64,000 nucleotides of DNA from Romanomermis culicivorax (lineage: Eukaryota; Nematoda; Enoplea; Mermithida; Mermithidae), in the NCBI GenBank assembly GCA_963922205.1, contig CAWUHX010000012.1, positions 2,232,001 through 2,296,000 on the forward strand, given 5' to 3'. Numbering within the stretch: position 1 is the first letter of the stretch; each line of letters opens with the position of its first letter. Below, piece by piece: positions 34,486 through 46,203 of this stretch. The translations under genes were made by a program, and so were the position numbers. The notes under the pieces were generated by a model. The model was not told the origin of the DNA. It searched no databases and saw only the letters and a list, made by a program, of their open reading frames with translations.

Positions 34486-34736
34486 CTATAGTCTGTTTTT
34501 CTTAAAATGCTTCCAAATAGTGAAAGTGGAAAGCAAGTAGTATTTCACATTTTTGCGATTTTCTGATGAACAAAATATCATGTAGGACTGGAAATTCGTG
34601 AACTTACTGATCTGACCTTTAGCAATTTTTAGAGTGAAAAATTTTACAAAAAAAACTTTATGTAAACGATTTTGACGGCAGTACTGATTCGTGTCACTTT
34701 TCTATTTGGAAGCATTTTATAAAAAACAGACTATAG
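34486..34736 (+). mobile_element. M1 MITE nested in PAL-2 right arm
   Basis: Complete, with CTATAGTCTGTTTTTCTTAA at the left and ATAAAAAACAGACTATAG at the right. It is absent from the corresponding left-arm sequence. Confidence 0.9.
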
Positions 34737-35274
34737 GTCATGTCTACGCCAATACATCTTAAGTCTCGTAAATAGACAGAAAAATGCAAAAAATATAAAC
34801 ATTCCCAACTCTTGGGTACTGTATCTATGCGACTTTTATTTTTTGTGCAATATGAAAATTACCTCGATATTCAGCATACAAAACTTGATCTAATGTCCCA
34901 ATTTTGAAATTTATCAAGCTTTGATTCTCCCACAATTGAGGTCGCAATTATCAGAATAATTTTGTAATTATAAGATGGTATTCATACTCCAAGTCCTGCG
35001 ACCCTCTGGCAGTACATGAATTCCCGTAATAATTTGTCAGCAGGTAGAAGACATCGTAAACTATCTGTTGAATAGGGAATTTTTTGGTGCTTCTGAGCTT
35101 TAGCGGTAAATATAATGATTTTTGTGAAAAAATGAAAATTTTCGCTCTCAAAATTTGATGCTTCGAGCACTAATGAATCCTACAGCATATTGTGACCCAT
35201 CGATGGGCCTAAAATTGGGTAAGTTTTCAGAACACGATGTCTGACGTAGCTAAACTTGCAAAAGTTGAAAGAAC

Positions 35275-35525
35275 TATAATCTGTTTTTCCTGAAACGCTT
35301 CTAAATAATAAAAGTGGAAAGCAAGTACTATTCCATATTTTTACGATTTTCTGCTGAACCATATGTCACAACTAACTGCAAATTTGTGAGCTTACTGAGC
35401 GAACCGTTAGCAATTTCTTGAGCAAGAAATCTTACTGCAGAAGCTTTGTGTGAACGATTTTGACGATAGTACTGATTTTTGTCATTCTTCAATTTAGAAG
35501 CGTTTTATAAAAAAACAGACTATTA
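35275..35525 (+). mobile_element. M1 MITE nested in PAL-2 right arm, with an empty counterpart
   Basis: The left arm of PAL-2 (32140-32165, read on the minus strand) gives the uninterrupted site AAAGTTGAATGAAATGTATG. Here the same sequence is split by the element, with TA on both sides. This fixes the borders and supports a TA target. Confidence 0.9.
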
Positions 35526-35719
35526 TGTCAAAAATCGAGAAGGTCGAAAATTGTCAACTTTTGTCTTCCTGCAGCTATGCGAGTTTTGATTTTCAGACGA
35601 AACGAATATAATTTTCGTTCCTAGTGCATCAACTTACACCAAATATGTGATTTTCGGGTAGGGTTAATTTTTTACTTATCAAGTTGAATCCTCTCAGAAA
35701 TCGCGTCTTGAAAGATTAA

Positions 35720-36358
35720 AAACTAGGTTCATCATGCACACAATCACTGTTAACGCGAAATTTTTTCTTCCTCGCTTCAGTTCAAATCAAACACCTGTTC
35801 TCTTTTTAAGCGCCTATATCTATTAATTAGTTTTCAATTAAATGTCCCATATTGCCGAATCGATTTTGATTAAGAGTTCCCTTGTCGCTCCTTTTGTGTT
35901 GCGGAATCGACGGATGTTCATTAATGTGCACATTTCTGACGTGAGCGGGAAAAATTATCTATTTCTTCCATCACATCTTGACATTTGGATGTTAAGCCAA
36001 ATTTCGTGTGACAAAAAGTTCGTAAAATGAATAAAAGACTGTCTCCTCATCGGCGCTTAGTAATCAGTAGTGAAATTCTCACAGAATGAAAGTAGTTCGG
36101 ATCTTTTTCATTCACATAGGTAGACGGCCCTCGGTGATCTAATACCATAAAAGGTTTGCAGGAATTTTGCTAATGCTCCAAAGAAACGACTTACAACTGA
36201 GGACTTCTAAGCTCCTCTGTAGGGCTGAAGTCAGTAATTGGTTTCACAATCTTCATCAGTTGTTCTCTTGCCATTCCCTACCAGCTCAGGAACCAGTGAA
36301 AAATGAAAATATAGTAATTTTCAGAAATTGCTCCACTTCGCGTGAAAGACTAACATTT
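35720..36358. other. No gene recognised
   Basis: Mixed sequence. Plus-strand frame 35842-36030 has even composition but no motif. Confidence 0.3.
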
Positions 36359-36462
36359 ATGGGGCCGGTTGCAATAAGCGGGATAATCGCAAACCTTTTA
36401 CATGTTTTGTGTGCAAAAAAGCTCGAGCTCAGGATCATCCTGTTTGTTGCAACCGGCCCCTG
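36359..36462. mobile_element. Small TIR element (GGGGCCGGTTGCAA ends)
   Basis: A 104-bp sequence with TIRs of about 25 bp: GGGGCCGGTTGCAATAAGCG at the left and TTTGTTGCAACCGGCCCC at the right. GATAATC/GATCATCC inward also matches. No clear target duplication. Confidence 0.75.
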
Positions 36463-36703
36463 ACGTTTTTCTCAGAAATAATTTTTTTAAACGGACATGG
36501 CCATCGGATTCTCGTACAACATAAACTGCTCCTTTGTAAAATTCCACTCGAAAACTAAGGACACTCCTTCCTACGGAAAGCCCTGATCGTAGAAACGCAC
36601 TTCTATCGTGCTCGGCATGTATAAACATAGGAGGCCGAGTAAAGCCTGAATTGTTTGGTTGAATTGTTCCAAAAGTTTTCAGCCACTTTGATGCGCAGGC
36701 CAT
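36463..36703 (-). CDS. Unknown protein fragment
   Basis: The minus-strand frame from ATG 36703 gives about 80 residues of protein-like composition: MACASKWLKTFGTIQPNNSG, then PPMFIHAEHDRSAFLRSG and FYKGAVYVVRESDGHVRL. It runs into the small TIR element at 36462, so any further coding sequence is interrupted by that insertion. Balanced base use in AT-rich DNA suggests real coding origin. No family recognised and no splice sites identified. Confidence 0.25.
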
Positions 36704-36785
36704 CGTAAATTTTTCGAGATATTATTTTTTTAGATGCACTTGAGGAACGGTTTTGAACATCAAAACCTCTTACGTGGGCTTAATT

Positions 36786-37003
36786 TGCTTGCAAACGGCA
36801 AAAATTAGCATCGTTGTCAAAGTGGTTTACACAAAACTTTTACTGTAGAATCTTTTGCTCAAAAAATTGTTGAAGGTTAGTTGAGTACGCTCATAAATTT
36901 TCCATACTATGGGACAATTGGTTTGGCAGAAAATCGTTAAGATATGAAACAGAACATGCTTTCACTGGTAATTATTTACTAGCATTTAAAAAATAGACTA
37001 TAG
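36786..37003 (-). mobile_element. M1 MITE, left end lost
   Basis: Reverse orientation, from AAACGGCAAAAATTAGCATC to AAAAAATAGACTATAG. Confidence 0.7.
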
Positions 37004-37480
37004 GCATCATGTCGTTTTGGTGAGTTTTACTAAACGCCCACAGGAATCGATTTAATAAAAGATTTTTACGCTCCACTGGGAGGTAATGTACAACGTTTTT
37101 TCTGGTCATCGTTTTCAGGCTCAAGTCATCACTGTATTTACGCAATCTTCAGAAATTTTACAGTATTTCGGTGAATATCTACAAAAAACCTTTCTAACAT
37201 GCTAAAACATATTCTTCTTCAAGAGAACTTTTGTTTGTTTCCCATTGGTGCAGCGCTTGATAGTCTCGAACTTCATAATCGGAAAGCCTTTGGCCACGCA
37301 AAAGTCTTTTTCTGTTTCCATCCATTATGGCGAGAAAAACCGGAAAAATCATTGACAGTTTGTTTTTTTAGCTTCCCTCAACATGAAAATTGATGTTTGA
37401 GAAAACGTACATGTTTTCGACCTCCGGTAAAAAATCCTAGGCTTATAGTACCTCAACAATTAAACTGCTCTTAAAGCCGT

Positions 37481-37850
37481 AGGCATAGTTGGCCGCAACG
37501 GGCGAAAAACAGTGCGGCCCGAACACTTTCTTGCGGCTTTCAAAAATTGCGGTCCGCAAGTCACCCGCAACCGGAAAATAATTTTGCGGGCCGCATCCCG
37601 CCACCGCATTGCGGTTTAGTGCGGTTTATGGACCCGCAATAAGTTCTCGAGTGGAGTACTTTTTGCGGTTCTGGTGGCCGCAATCGATACAGTATATGCA
37701 ATTCTACGCTGAATAACACTAGATACCTGAGTGAATGTGAACAGTAGGTTAACGGCTAAAACACGGATCCAGCCGCGAATCGCGGATCTGTGCCAAAACG
37801 ATCTAAACAAGGACATTTTCCTGGATCCGGACCAAAAATCGCGTTGATAT
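37481..37850. repeat. GCGG/CCGC-rich repeat, left outer arm
   Basis: Dense TTGCGG/CCGCAA motifs (37490-37690), including GGAGTACTTTTTGCGGTTCT, then a GGATCC-containing part (37763-37846). It is matched in inverted orientation by 42444-42880. The sequence 37004-37480 before it holds no gene. Confidence 0.65.
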
Positions 37851-39474
37851 GAAGTATTTTTGATTCAAATCAATTTTTTTTATACGAATCAACTTTTTTT
37901 GATTTAGATATAAATTTCCCGAATTTTTTTTCCTTGTGCGTACTTTCATGCTACGCAACAAATTTTTGATCCAGATCAAAATTTTTTATCCTTAACCAAA
38001 TTTTTTCTACTTTCGTCTGGAAATGATAAATTTAGACAAATCACGTATGTATGTTCTGTGTGAATCTAATTAATTCTGAGCGGAATCAAAATTTTTGATT
38101 TGGATCAAAAATACACCATGTCAAGGTGATCTGTGACCCGAAAAAAATCCGGATTTAAGACAGGATTTCTGAGAGGTTCTACTTTCCGTATGATGAGTTG
38201 AAAATTAATCATACCCCAAAATCAGATATTTTGGCTAGTTTCGTGCGCTGAGTTCCATGGTACCATTCGTTTTGCTTGTAAACGAAAATTCGTGCCCCTA
38301 CAGTATGCCAAAGTTTGAGAATTGATTTTTTTGCATTTTTCACTGATCTTGCAAGCCAAGTGATAGATCAAGATTGGTTTGATCTTATTTAATGAATAAA
38401 TATTCATTTTACAGAGGAGAGAATAAGCTCTCTTCTGATGTAACATTTACAGTAAATAATTATATATTACACTTTTTCATAGAGTTTAAAGTGTCAAAAA
38501 TGAGCCGTCATAATTGAAAAAGTTTTGTTTATGGGCTCTCCCGAGCACCTTCTCATCAGAAGTCGTAGCATTTTATTTTCTTATATTGTAGCTTATGCGT
38601 TTTTACTCCATTAGTTAAATTTTCATCAAATTATTTGAACCGTTTTGGGAGCTGCACTGCTCTGAAGAAGGCATACTTATGAAAATTCCATAGAAATCAT
38701 TGTATTTGCCAGGTGGTCCTTATCTCCTCTTGTGATATATTTATTACCTATACTGTAAAATTATCAAATAACTAACAGACTATAGTTTGATGTATTAATT
38801 GTTTCACAAGCAAACCTTTTACACTCTGCAAGAAAGTTTAACAGTCAAAAATGAGAAGCGAAAATGAAGAAAAATCCTGCTTAGAGGCACTACCGAGCAC
38901 CTTCACCTACCATGCCGCAGAATTTTATGTTTTTATTTCACACATTCCTACAGTAGATGTGAAGGCAGCATCGCGATTCGCATATCCCTTGAGGAGCTAT
39001 ACAGATCCAAAGAAAGCAAAATTCTGAAAATTGTTCAAAAATCGTTTCTGGCATTTTTGTGTTTTCATAGAGTTGGTTCATTATCGCAAAACTGGAACCA
39101 GAAAATACATTAAATAGGCCACAACCTTTTCGACACGTTGAAGCAAAACAGTGATTCATGATTTTAACTGCTTTTCCATCTTTTTCATCTTTTTCATTAA
39201 AATTTGTTCAATTCATTTGAGTTACTGATTTAAAACGATGATACAAGCCCCCACCTAATCAAACCTCACAAAGTCTATGTCATTCCCCTGAAAAAGACTA
39301 ATCATAACGCTTGCTGTGGGAATTGTTGCAGTTAACTTCAGATCAGAATTAAGCAGAATACATTTTGTGTCTGTGTCTGATCTAAACATATTAGAGTGAA
39401 AAGATAAAAAGAAGCGCGCCAGCCATAGATGTACAATCATCATATAAGGAAACTGTCTTTTAATCTTACAGCAA

Positions 39475-40205
39475 TGTGCACTGTACCAAAGATGTAGCAT
39501 AACCAACAGGGTCTCTGTAAATTCGGAAAAACATGCAAAAATAGGTAAAAATAGGCAAAAACCCTCCTGGAATCTCAAAAACTATTGGGCCAAAAAACTA
39601 GATATTTTGTAGGTGTGATTGGGGCCGAGTTTCATCAGTAAATTTATGAGGAAATTTCAAATAGGCTACTCTGCATGAGACGATAGTAACCCAAACTTCA
39701 AGTAAAAACTTTCCTTAGTACTGCACTCGTAATTAGCCTAATTTAAAAATAAAGATATATAAAATATTGTTGACCATGAGTCCTACGGTGCAGAATCCAC
39801 GAACCAGAAGTACAGCATTTTCAAACACACGAAATTTTCTCTACCACTCGAGTCCTGTCATTCAGGTTATCCGAACCATATGTCGTGCGGCTAATAACCT
39901 GACGTTTTCACAATTTTACACTAACATCAACATCGTATCAGTGAAATAGAGTATATTCTCCATTTTATGCCGATCGAGTGGCAACGGCTTGGTTTTCAAA
40001 ATCCTAAGGCAAAGGTCTGATGCAATGCCATCCTCATATCACTAAAAATTCACTGATGAAATTCGACCCCATGCAGAGCTACAAAATATCTAGATTTTAG
40101 CCTCAAAAGTTCTCAAGATTCAGGGGGATTTGTCTATTTTTATATTTGTATACTTATATTGCTCGTTTCAGGGTACCCTACATCTTGAGTACAGTGCAGT
40201 TTATT
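39475..40205. repeat. Second inverted repeat inside PAL-3 core
   Basis: 39475-39680 and 40015-40205 are inverted copies: AACTAGATATTTTGTAGGTG against AAATCTAGATATTTTGTAGC on the other strand, and CACTGTACCAAAGATGTAG against CACTGTACTCAAGATGTAG. A palindrome within a palindrome. Confidence 0.7.
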
Positions 40206-40284
40206 GTAGGATCATAATAAATTTTTCTTAAATGATGGCACCCCCTATGTATTTGTATAATGCCAACGTGCCACTAACAATCAA

Positions 40285-40512
40285 TTGGAAGTCGTTGAAG
40301 TTGAGACATCGTCTCCTACAGTTCATATTGCAGTAAATTTTAGATCGGAATTGAGCCAAATACATCCCTCAAGTTTGTCTGATGAAAAAATATCAATGAC
40401 AAAACATGAAAACAACAAATCGGGCAAAGTGTCAGTGTACTGCATTCTTTTCGAAATGATTGGAGCAGGGTTGGAGCCAAAATTTTGCTCAAAATTATGG
40501 AAGACTCGTTAA
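40285..40512 (+). pseudogene. Repeated unknown coding remnant in PAL-3 core
   Basis: The frame contains HIAVNFRSELSQIHPSSLSD. A second copy at 39318-39385 reads IVAVNFRSELSRIHFVSVSD in the same orientation. Conservation at the protein level in two diverged DNA copies suggests former coding sequence of this element. No family recognised. Confidence 0.3.
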
Positions 40513-42443
40513 GTCTAGTCAATAATTTTTTCCTTCGTGATACAGGCTCCTTCATGATCACTCTTTCTATCCTAACCATTTCAAATTTTCGAAATTGATT
40601 TTATAATCTCTACATAGTAAGGTTCTGTTTGCCCAAACTGCGATTTCGATCATTGCTAAATGAATGGAGTGTGTTAGTGGAACAGGTAACAGGAAAAGAT
40701 TGCCGGATCATGATCCGATCTTTCATGACATATCAACTTGACTAACTATTTTTTACTTTACATTAAGATAGATGTCAATTGATTGTGTCAGCAAATACAG
40801 CGAACCTCTTGTTACATCAAATTCATTTGTGTCGATTCTTGTATGTATGTATGACAGTCTGACTAAAAAGAAATTACCAACCGCAATAAAAAAATGTTTT
40901 AGTTTTCAGTGAACAATTTGCTGCTTATGTTAGCTGTGCAATGCCATTGGTAATTACAGTATTTTTATCTTCAAATTTTTTTCGATAAAAAACACAAAGT
41001 GCTCATTTCTTTTCAAATAAGCCTTCTGACAAAATTTTTTTCTATGATTTGCTGTATGAGTAGATTAGTGATTTGCTCATGAGATTCTTTTCATATGTTG
41101 CACATCTTCAAGCCTTCAAGATGGATCATGTCCCTAAATGTATGACAAACATAGAATTACTTGCAAATACAGGTATCAAACTGCTATTCACACAGCGGGC
41201 TTTATGATTTTTTTTTAGGTGAATGACATAGACTTTGTGAGGTTTGATTAGGTGGGGTGGGCTTGTATCATCCTTTTAGATCAGTGACTTGAATCAGTTT
41301 GGTGAAAATTGATTGGGCGAGGGATGCTTGTATCATGATTTCAGATCAGTGACTCAATGGAATTGAACAAAATTTATCAAGTAGATGAAAATTCAGTTAA
41401 AATCATAACTCACCGTTTTTCTACAACATGTCTAAAAAGTTGTGGCCTTTTTAATGTATTTCCTGGTTCCAGTATTGATATAACGAACCTACTCCATAAA
41501 AACACAAAAAATGCAAAAAAAATATTTTTTTGAGCAATTTTCAGGATTTCTCTTTCTTTGGATCTGTGTAGCTACTCAAGAGGTATTACATGCGCGATGC
41601 TGCTTTCACAGCTACTGTAGAAATGTGTGAACGAAAGAACAAAAAGATAAAATTCTGCGGCATGGTAGGTGAAGGTGCTCGGGAGTGTCTCTAAGCAGGA
41701 TTTTTCTTCAATTTTGCTTCTAATTTTTGACTGTTCAAACTTTCTTGCAGAGTGTAAAATGTTTGCTCGTGAAAAAATTAATACATCAAACTATAGTCTA
41801 CTAGTTATTTGATAATTCTACAGTATAGGTAATAAATATATCACAAAGGGTAGACAAGGGCTACCTGGCAAATTCAATGATTTCTTTGAAATTTTCATAA
41901 GTATGCCTTCTTCAGAGCAGTGCAGCTCCCAAAACGGTACTAAAATTTTGATAAGATTTTACCCATGCAGTAAAAATGCATGAGCTACAATATAAGAAAA
42001 TAAAGTTCTGCGGCTTCCGATGGGAAGGTGCTCAGGAGTGTCCAATAAACAAAATTTTTTCAATTTTGACGGCTCATTTTTGACGCCTTAAACTTCATGA
42101 AAAAGTGTAATATACTTTATATTTACTGTAAATGTCACATCAGAAGAGAGCTTATTTTCTCTTTTGTAGAATAAATATTCATTTATTAAATGAGATCAAT
42201 CGGATCTTGAAATATCGCCTCGCTGGCAAGACCAATGAAAAATGCAAAAAATCATCAATTTTCAAACTTTGGCATACTGTAGCGGCGCGAAGTTTTGTTT
42301 ACAAGCAAAACGAGTGGTACCATGGAACTCAGCGCACTAAACTGCCCAAAATATCTCATTTTGAGGTATGATTAACTTTTAACCTATCATAGGCCTATGT
42401 AAAAAAAGGTAGAATCTCTCAGAAGTCGTGTCTTAAGTTGTTC

Positions 42444-42880
42444 TGGTCATGGATCCCTATCGCCGGATCGAGGTCCGTGGATCCGCGGGCATTCGGTCTC
42501 AAGTCGTTGCAAAACCAAGTTCAGAAACCTGACTTTGGTTATTCCAGTTCGGATCCAGATCCGTGTTTAAGTCGTCAGATCCGCGATCTGCGGATTTCGA
42601 TTAGATACATAATTTTTTTAAAACCCGCTGTCGTTACGATGAACCATTTCATATTTCTTTGTGAAAACTTCACTGCGGAAAATAATCATTCATTTTTTAC
42701 ATGTACAGTAAATGCTTCATTATTATGTTGACTTACCATGAACAACCTTGCATCTCTTAAATAATTTCGGTTCCGCATTTTTCCGGAACCGCACAAAAGT
42801 ACTCCATTGTGAGAGCCGCAACCAACCCGCAATTGCGTACCGCAAAATTTGCGGCCGCAAAAAAAGCGAACCGATAGAAG
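42444..42880. repeat. GCGG/CCGC-rich repeat, right outer arm
   Basis: Inverted relative to 37481-37850: the GGATCC-rich part comes first (42444-42590), then CCGGAACCGCACAAAAGTACTCC and GCGGCCGCAA. It immediately follows the end of PAL-3. Confidence 0.65.
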
Positions 42881-42967
42881 TAACTTCAACACGGAAAATT
42901 AATAATTTCAGTACTGTTGCAACATTTGGCTACAGAGACACGTCTTTTCTGAGGTTATGATGAAACG

Positions 42968-43180
42968 AAAATCCAGACTGAAAAATGTCAAAAAATGTAA
43001 ACCTTCCAAACTTTTGGGTACTGTTGCCATGCGAATTTTGATTTTCACGCGGAAGGAATGCTGCCACGATACTCAACATGTAAAACTATTCAAAATGTCT
43101 AATTATCAGACATTATTAATTATCAACTTACCTTAGGTCAATGGAACAGAACCTCGAACATTTTAAAAATCGTGTCTTAA
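42968..43180. mobile_element. PAL family fragment
   Basis: One arm end only: AACTTTTGGGTACTGT and a tail ending AAAAATCGTGTCTTAA, similar to the right ends of PAL-2 and PAL-3. Confidence 0.55.
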
Positions 43181-43760
43181 ATGCAGGAAAAGCCCTTTTT
43201 CAATATTCTAGTTCCAATTTTTTCTTTGATCTCTAGATAATTTCATACGTGATGCACAAAAAACGGGCGTAACTGCAGTTTGTCCATTTGCAGTTAAACA
43301 CGTAAATATTACTTTTCGTGTTACTCCTCAAAATAAATTTTTTAAATCAAAAACTCTTATTTTAAGTTTAAAGCCTGATTGGGCAAAATAATCGGTTAAT
43401 TAATTTGACATTGAATCACTGTAGAAGTGTTTCCCCAAGACGAATAATTTTTGGTACTCCAGCTTTCTTCTTGTGTAACGGTATCAGAGGTGGTCAAAAC
43501 GACATCTAAAAAGTTCCAGAATAAGGATCTTCTTGTCTATGAAAATGACAAGTGGAACTTGTCATAAACACAAAGCTGCAGTGTTTCCGGTAGTTCCATT
43601 TGGCTACCATATTGTGACTCTTGCAACGATTTTTCTTCGGGCTATACCTATGGAAGTTTCACTCTGTTGAAATAGATTCAGGGAAACGTTCTCTTCCTAT
43701 TTTTCGAATACTTTCTTTGTTAGTTGTTCGATTTGTGTACTTACTTTTCGATATCGCAGC

Positions 43761-43884
43761 TGCTGTTAGCTGTACACGGTGTAGATGGACGGGTTGCCAA
43801 GGTGCGCCACTTAACGCATATATGGAATATTTTACCAAGGCCGATAAAGAAAACGAGCTAATTGTATGGAGATGGACGGTTTGA
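43761..43884 (+). CDS. Candidate terminal exon, unknown protein
   Basis: A GC-balanced patch after an acceptor-like ATATCGCAG. The frame reads VSCTRCRWTGCQGAPLNAYM (two close Cys and a third Cys), then KADKENELIVWRWTV and TGA 43882. It could be the last exon of a gene lying to the left, but no earlier exon was found. The rest of 43181-44148 holds no recognised gene. Confidence 0.25.
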
Positions 43885-44148
43885 GTTGAATTCGTTGCTT
43901 CATCAAGTTTTTTTTTCAAACATATCCTTTTTGTACATTATTATATGAGGTTGCTGGGTTTCAGTCTTTATGATTGTTTATTAGTCTATCTGTTTTTATT
44001 TCCTTTTCAATAGAAACCATTATTCGATTCCGATACATGCTTGTCCCCCGCGAATTTTCGATACAGATTATAATTGCAGTTTTTAGTGATTATTAGTTTC
44101 GTAACTGCGAAATGGCAGCAAAGGAAAACGAAGACTAAAGGGTCGTTT

Positions 44149-44359
44149 ATACTTGCCTTTTCCGACGGAACGAGACGGAATATAATCGACATGACGTAAC
44201 CGAACAAAAGGGAAATTACGGTTCGGTTGGAGGTTACCGTCAGTCGTTTTCCACAAAATTGCAGTTATCCTTACGGCCCGAAAGTGGATTTTCAGGCTGA
44301 ACGTTTAAAGCTGTTGGTGATCCGTTTTTTCCGTCGACAAAGGCAGGTATAAATGACCG
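44149..44359. mobile_element. Small TIR element (GGTCGTTTATACTTGCCTTT ends)
   Basis: About 210 bp with TIRs of about 30 bp: GGGTCGTTTATACTTGCCTT at the left, AAGGCAGGTATAAATGACC at the right, continuing inward as CCGACGGA/TCCGTCGACA. No coding frame. Confidence 0.7.
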
Positions 44360-44948
44360 TTGATGATACCTTGAGCTAGCTGAAAACATTACTTGCTTAT
44401 CAACAGAAGACGGCCGAATAGTTTAAGTGCATTTAATGAAATTTGGTTTATCACAGATGTTTCGTGTATTTTTTTAACGAATGTAAAAACATCGAAGAAT
44501 GATGGCAATTTTTAATTTTTTTCGTGGAAGATGACAAAAATGTAAATTTTTCGGCGCATATGAATTTAAAATAACAGGAAGCGGTGAACATAGTTCTCGA
44601 CTTTCGAGGCGAAAATCTCGAAAACCCTCCCTAAATTTGGACCAACCCATGATATCAACCATAGAAAACCCCGCTGATCCCCCAGACCACCGAGCTCCGT
44701 TACGCATATGGATCCGGGATTCGGCCAATGAACAGATGGCAAACATATATTTCCCCTCCCAAAAGACGAGTTTTCAGTTTGATGAGATCTTCCTTCAAAG
44801 AAATCACAGTTCCAAAATTCGTCAAATAATTTTCTCATATGCTAACGACTTGATTACCCAACATTTGTCGCGTCTATGGAAGGTCAAATTTTTTTTCATC
44901 AAGCTCCAACCTAAACTTTTTTCTCGTAGAATTAACCATATTTATTAT

Positions 44949-45520
44949 ATGAGCTTATTTACTTCGGTTTTTTGGTCGATTTTCACGGCTGATTCTTTGG
45001 TCAAAGGCATCATCAAAAAGCCGGACTATTCGTTGTACAAAAGCCCAGAAACATACCCCTTGCTGGAAACCGTCGATTGTTCATCCAAATATTTATCTTT
45101 GGCTTATTTGTGCGATCCCGACCATTGGTTGACGCATACGGAGGCACAAAAATTCGACCATTTTTTCAAGAATCGTTTGAGACGTTTGGAAATTTGTCGA
45201 GGATTGTCGGCCCGTGAACTACGGAAAAATGATCAGAAAGGACCGGTAGATAATTCTCATCCGAAATTCGTTGTCGGTTTCGCTTTCGCCGACAATCTGA
45301 AAACTACGCAATTTAGGAACAGGAGACTTGCGATGAGAAGCATCCAAAATACGAGAAAAGTTACTTCAGACGATCATTTCTGTACAGTAAATGATGGGAA
45401 CGTCGAAAAGACAGCCTTTACCTATGAAACGAGAAGCGCCGAATTCGATCCTATAATTCAAAAATCACTGGATTTCTCGGCCGATCGTATCCGACATCGG
45501 TGGAATATGGAAATTGAACA
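44949..45520 (+). CDS. MOLO1-like gene, exon 1 (signal peptide and start of TPM domain)
   Basis: MOLO1 proteins are single-pass membrane proteins with an extracellular TPM-type domain. C. elegans MOLO-1 is an auxiliary subunit that raises levamisole-type acetylcholine receptor activity at muscle. The start chosen is ATG 44949, because it opens a signal-like segment (SLFTSVFWSIFTA, residues 2-14); the frame is open further upstream to 44637 but without such a feature. Family-like motifs are YPLLETVDC (36-44) and LCDPDHWLTHTEAQKFD (54-70), the TPM N-terminus with the CDPD signature. Then come FVVGFAFADNL and, at the end, ADRIRHRWNMEIE, like the TPM 'RW' helix. The exon ends at 45520 before GTAAGG, after two bases of a codon, in phase with exon 2. 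The long Arg/Lys-rich insert between these motifs is unusual for the family. Confidence 0.75.
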
Positions 45521-45582
45521 GTAAGGCTTGCATCGAAAAAATAATCTTTTGAGGAAAAAGTGTCAAATAGAAAGTACGGGTG

Positions 45583-46203
45583 GTCCAAAAGAAACGGCCC
45601 ACCTAAAAGCTCCAACTTATTGTGACGAGAGCAGATCCGGAGATTCGAGTTTTTAGTATTCGATAGTAAAATTACCTCATTGTTATACGCATGCATGTTC
45701 AACGTTTGCAGACTACTATGGAAAATAGACCGTCTCGAATCAAAAATGCTCAACATGAGATCAATATTAACGGAGGTTTGATTTTAATAAGTTTTATAAA
45801 AATTTCGTTCATCTGAGCTGTATTCTAAAAAGAGAATTTGAAAATAAAAAAACATTTTCTCAGTCCTTCTGCTTCTGATTATGAAAATAAATGATTCTAG
45901 GTCAGAAATCAAAAGTTCAAGGCTATTACTCCGTTGAATTTTCCATTGTGGTAAAGCATTTCTACAGCAACTTGACGGAATACTGTTGATTTTTCAAGAA
46001 GTAAAGTGAAATTCACATCAAAATTCAAGGTTCGTTGTGAACGAGTGCAGTTAGTTTAGGTCATACTGTAATTACGAGTGCCAAATTTGAAGATGAGAAA
46101 CTGCATTATGTAATAATCTACCAGAGGAACAAAAACCAAACACCATCTTGACTGGTTGGAATACTACTGACGGTTTAGGTGGATCGTTTTTTGGAATACC
46201 TTG
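45583..46203. mobile_element. Mariner-like deletion derivative in intron 1
   Basis: TIRs of about 30 bp: GGGTGGTCCAAAAGAAACGG followed by CCCACCTAAA at the left. At the right, the complementary strand reads GGTATTCCAAAAAACGATCC followed by ACCTAAA. Tc1/mariner elements have such ends. A short frame from 45720 (MENRPSRIKNAQHEI) might be the start of a lost transposase. Confidence 0.45.

Larger units (their letters stand above)
31938..35719. mobile_element. Palindromic element PAL-2 with unique core
   Basis: The left arm (31938 to about 32995) and right arm (about 34200 to 35719, inverted) share long matches, e.g. AAAAAATTAACCCTA near both ends, AACTTTTGTCTTCCTGCAGC, TACAATGCTCTATA and CCTATTTTGCATTTTA. 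The ends resemble the PAL family end (TTAAGA...TCTGAGA). Two M1 copies are nested in the right arm. The 1.2-kb core carries two divergent frame remnants. Confidence 0.75.
38155..42436. mobile_element. Palindromic element PAL-3
   Basis: A 4.28-kb element with ends TTAAGACAGGATTTCTGAGA and TCTCTCAGAAGTCGTGTCTTAA. Arms of about 1.1 kb (38155-39300 and 41215-42436) are inverted copies and are also homologous to the PAL-1 arms. TTAA at both ends may be the target. The core 39300-41215 is not part of the arms. Confidence 0.8.

Noticed and set aside
44637-44948. Upstream in-frame extension of MOLO1-like exon 1 (104 codons)
   Set aside because: No signal or family motif. The ATG at 44949 is followed by a signal-like segment, so this part is probably 5' untranslated or intergenic.
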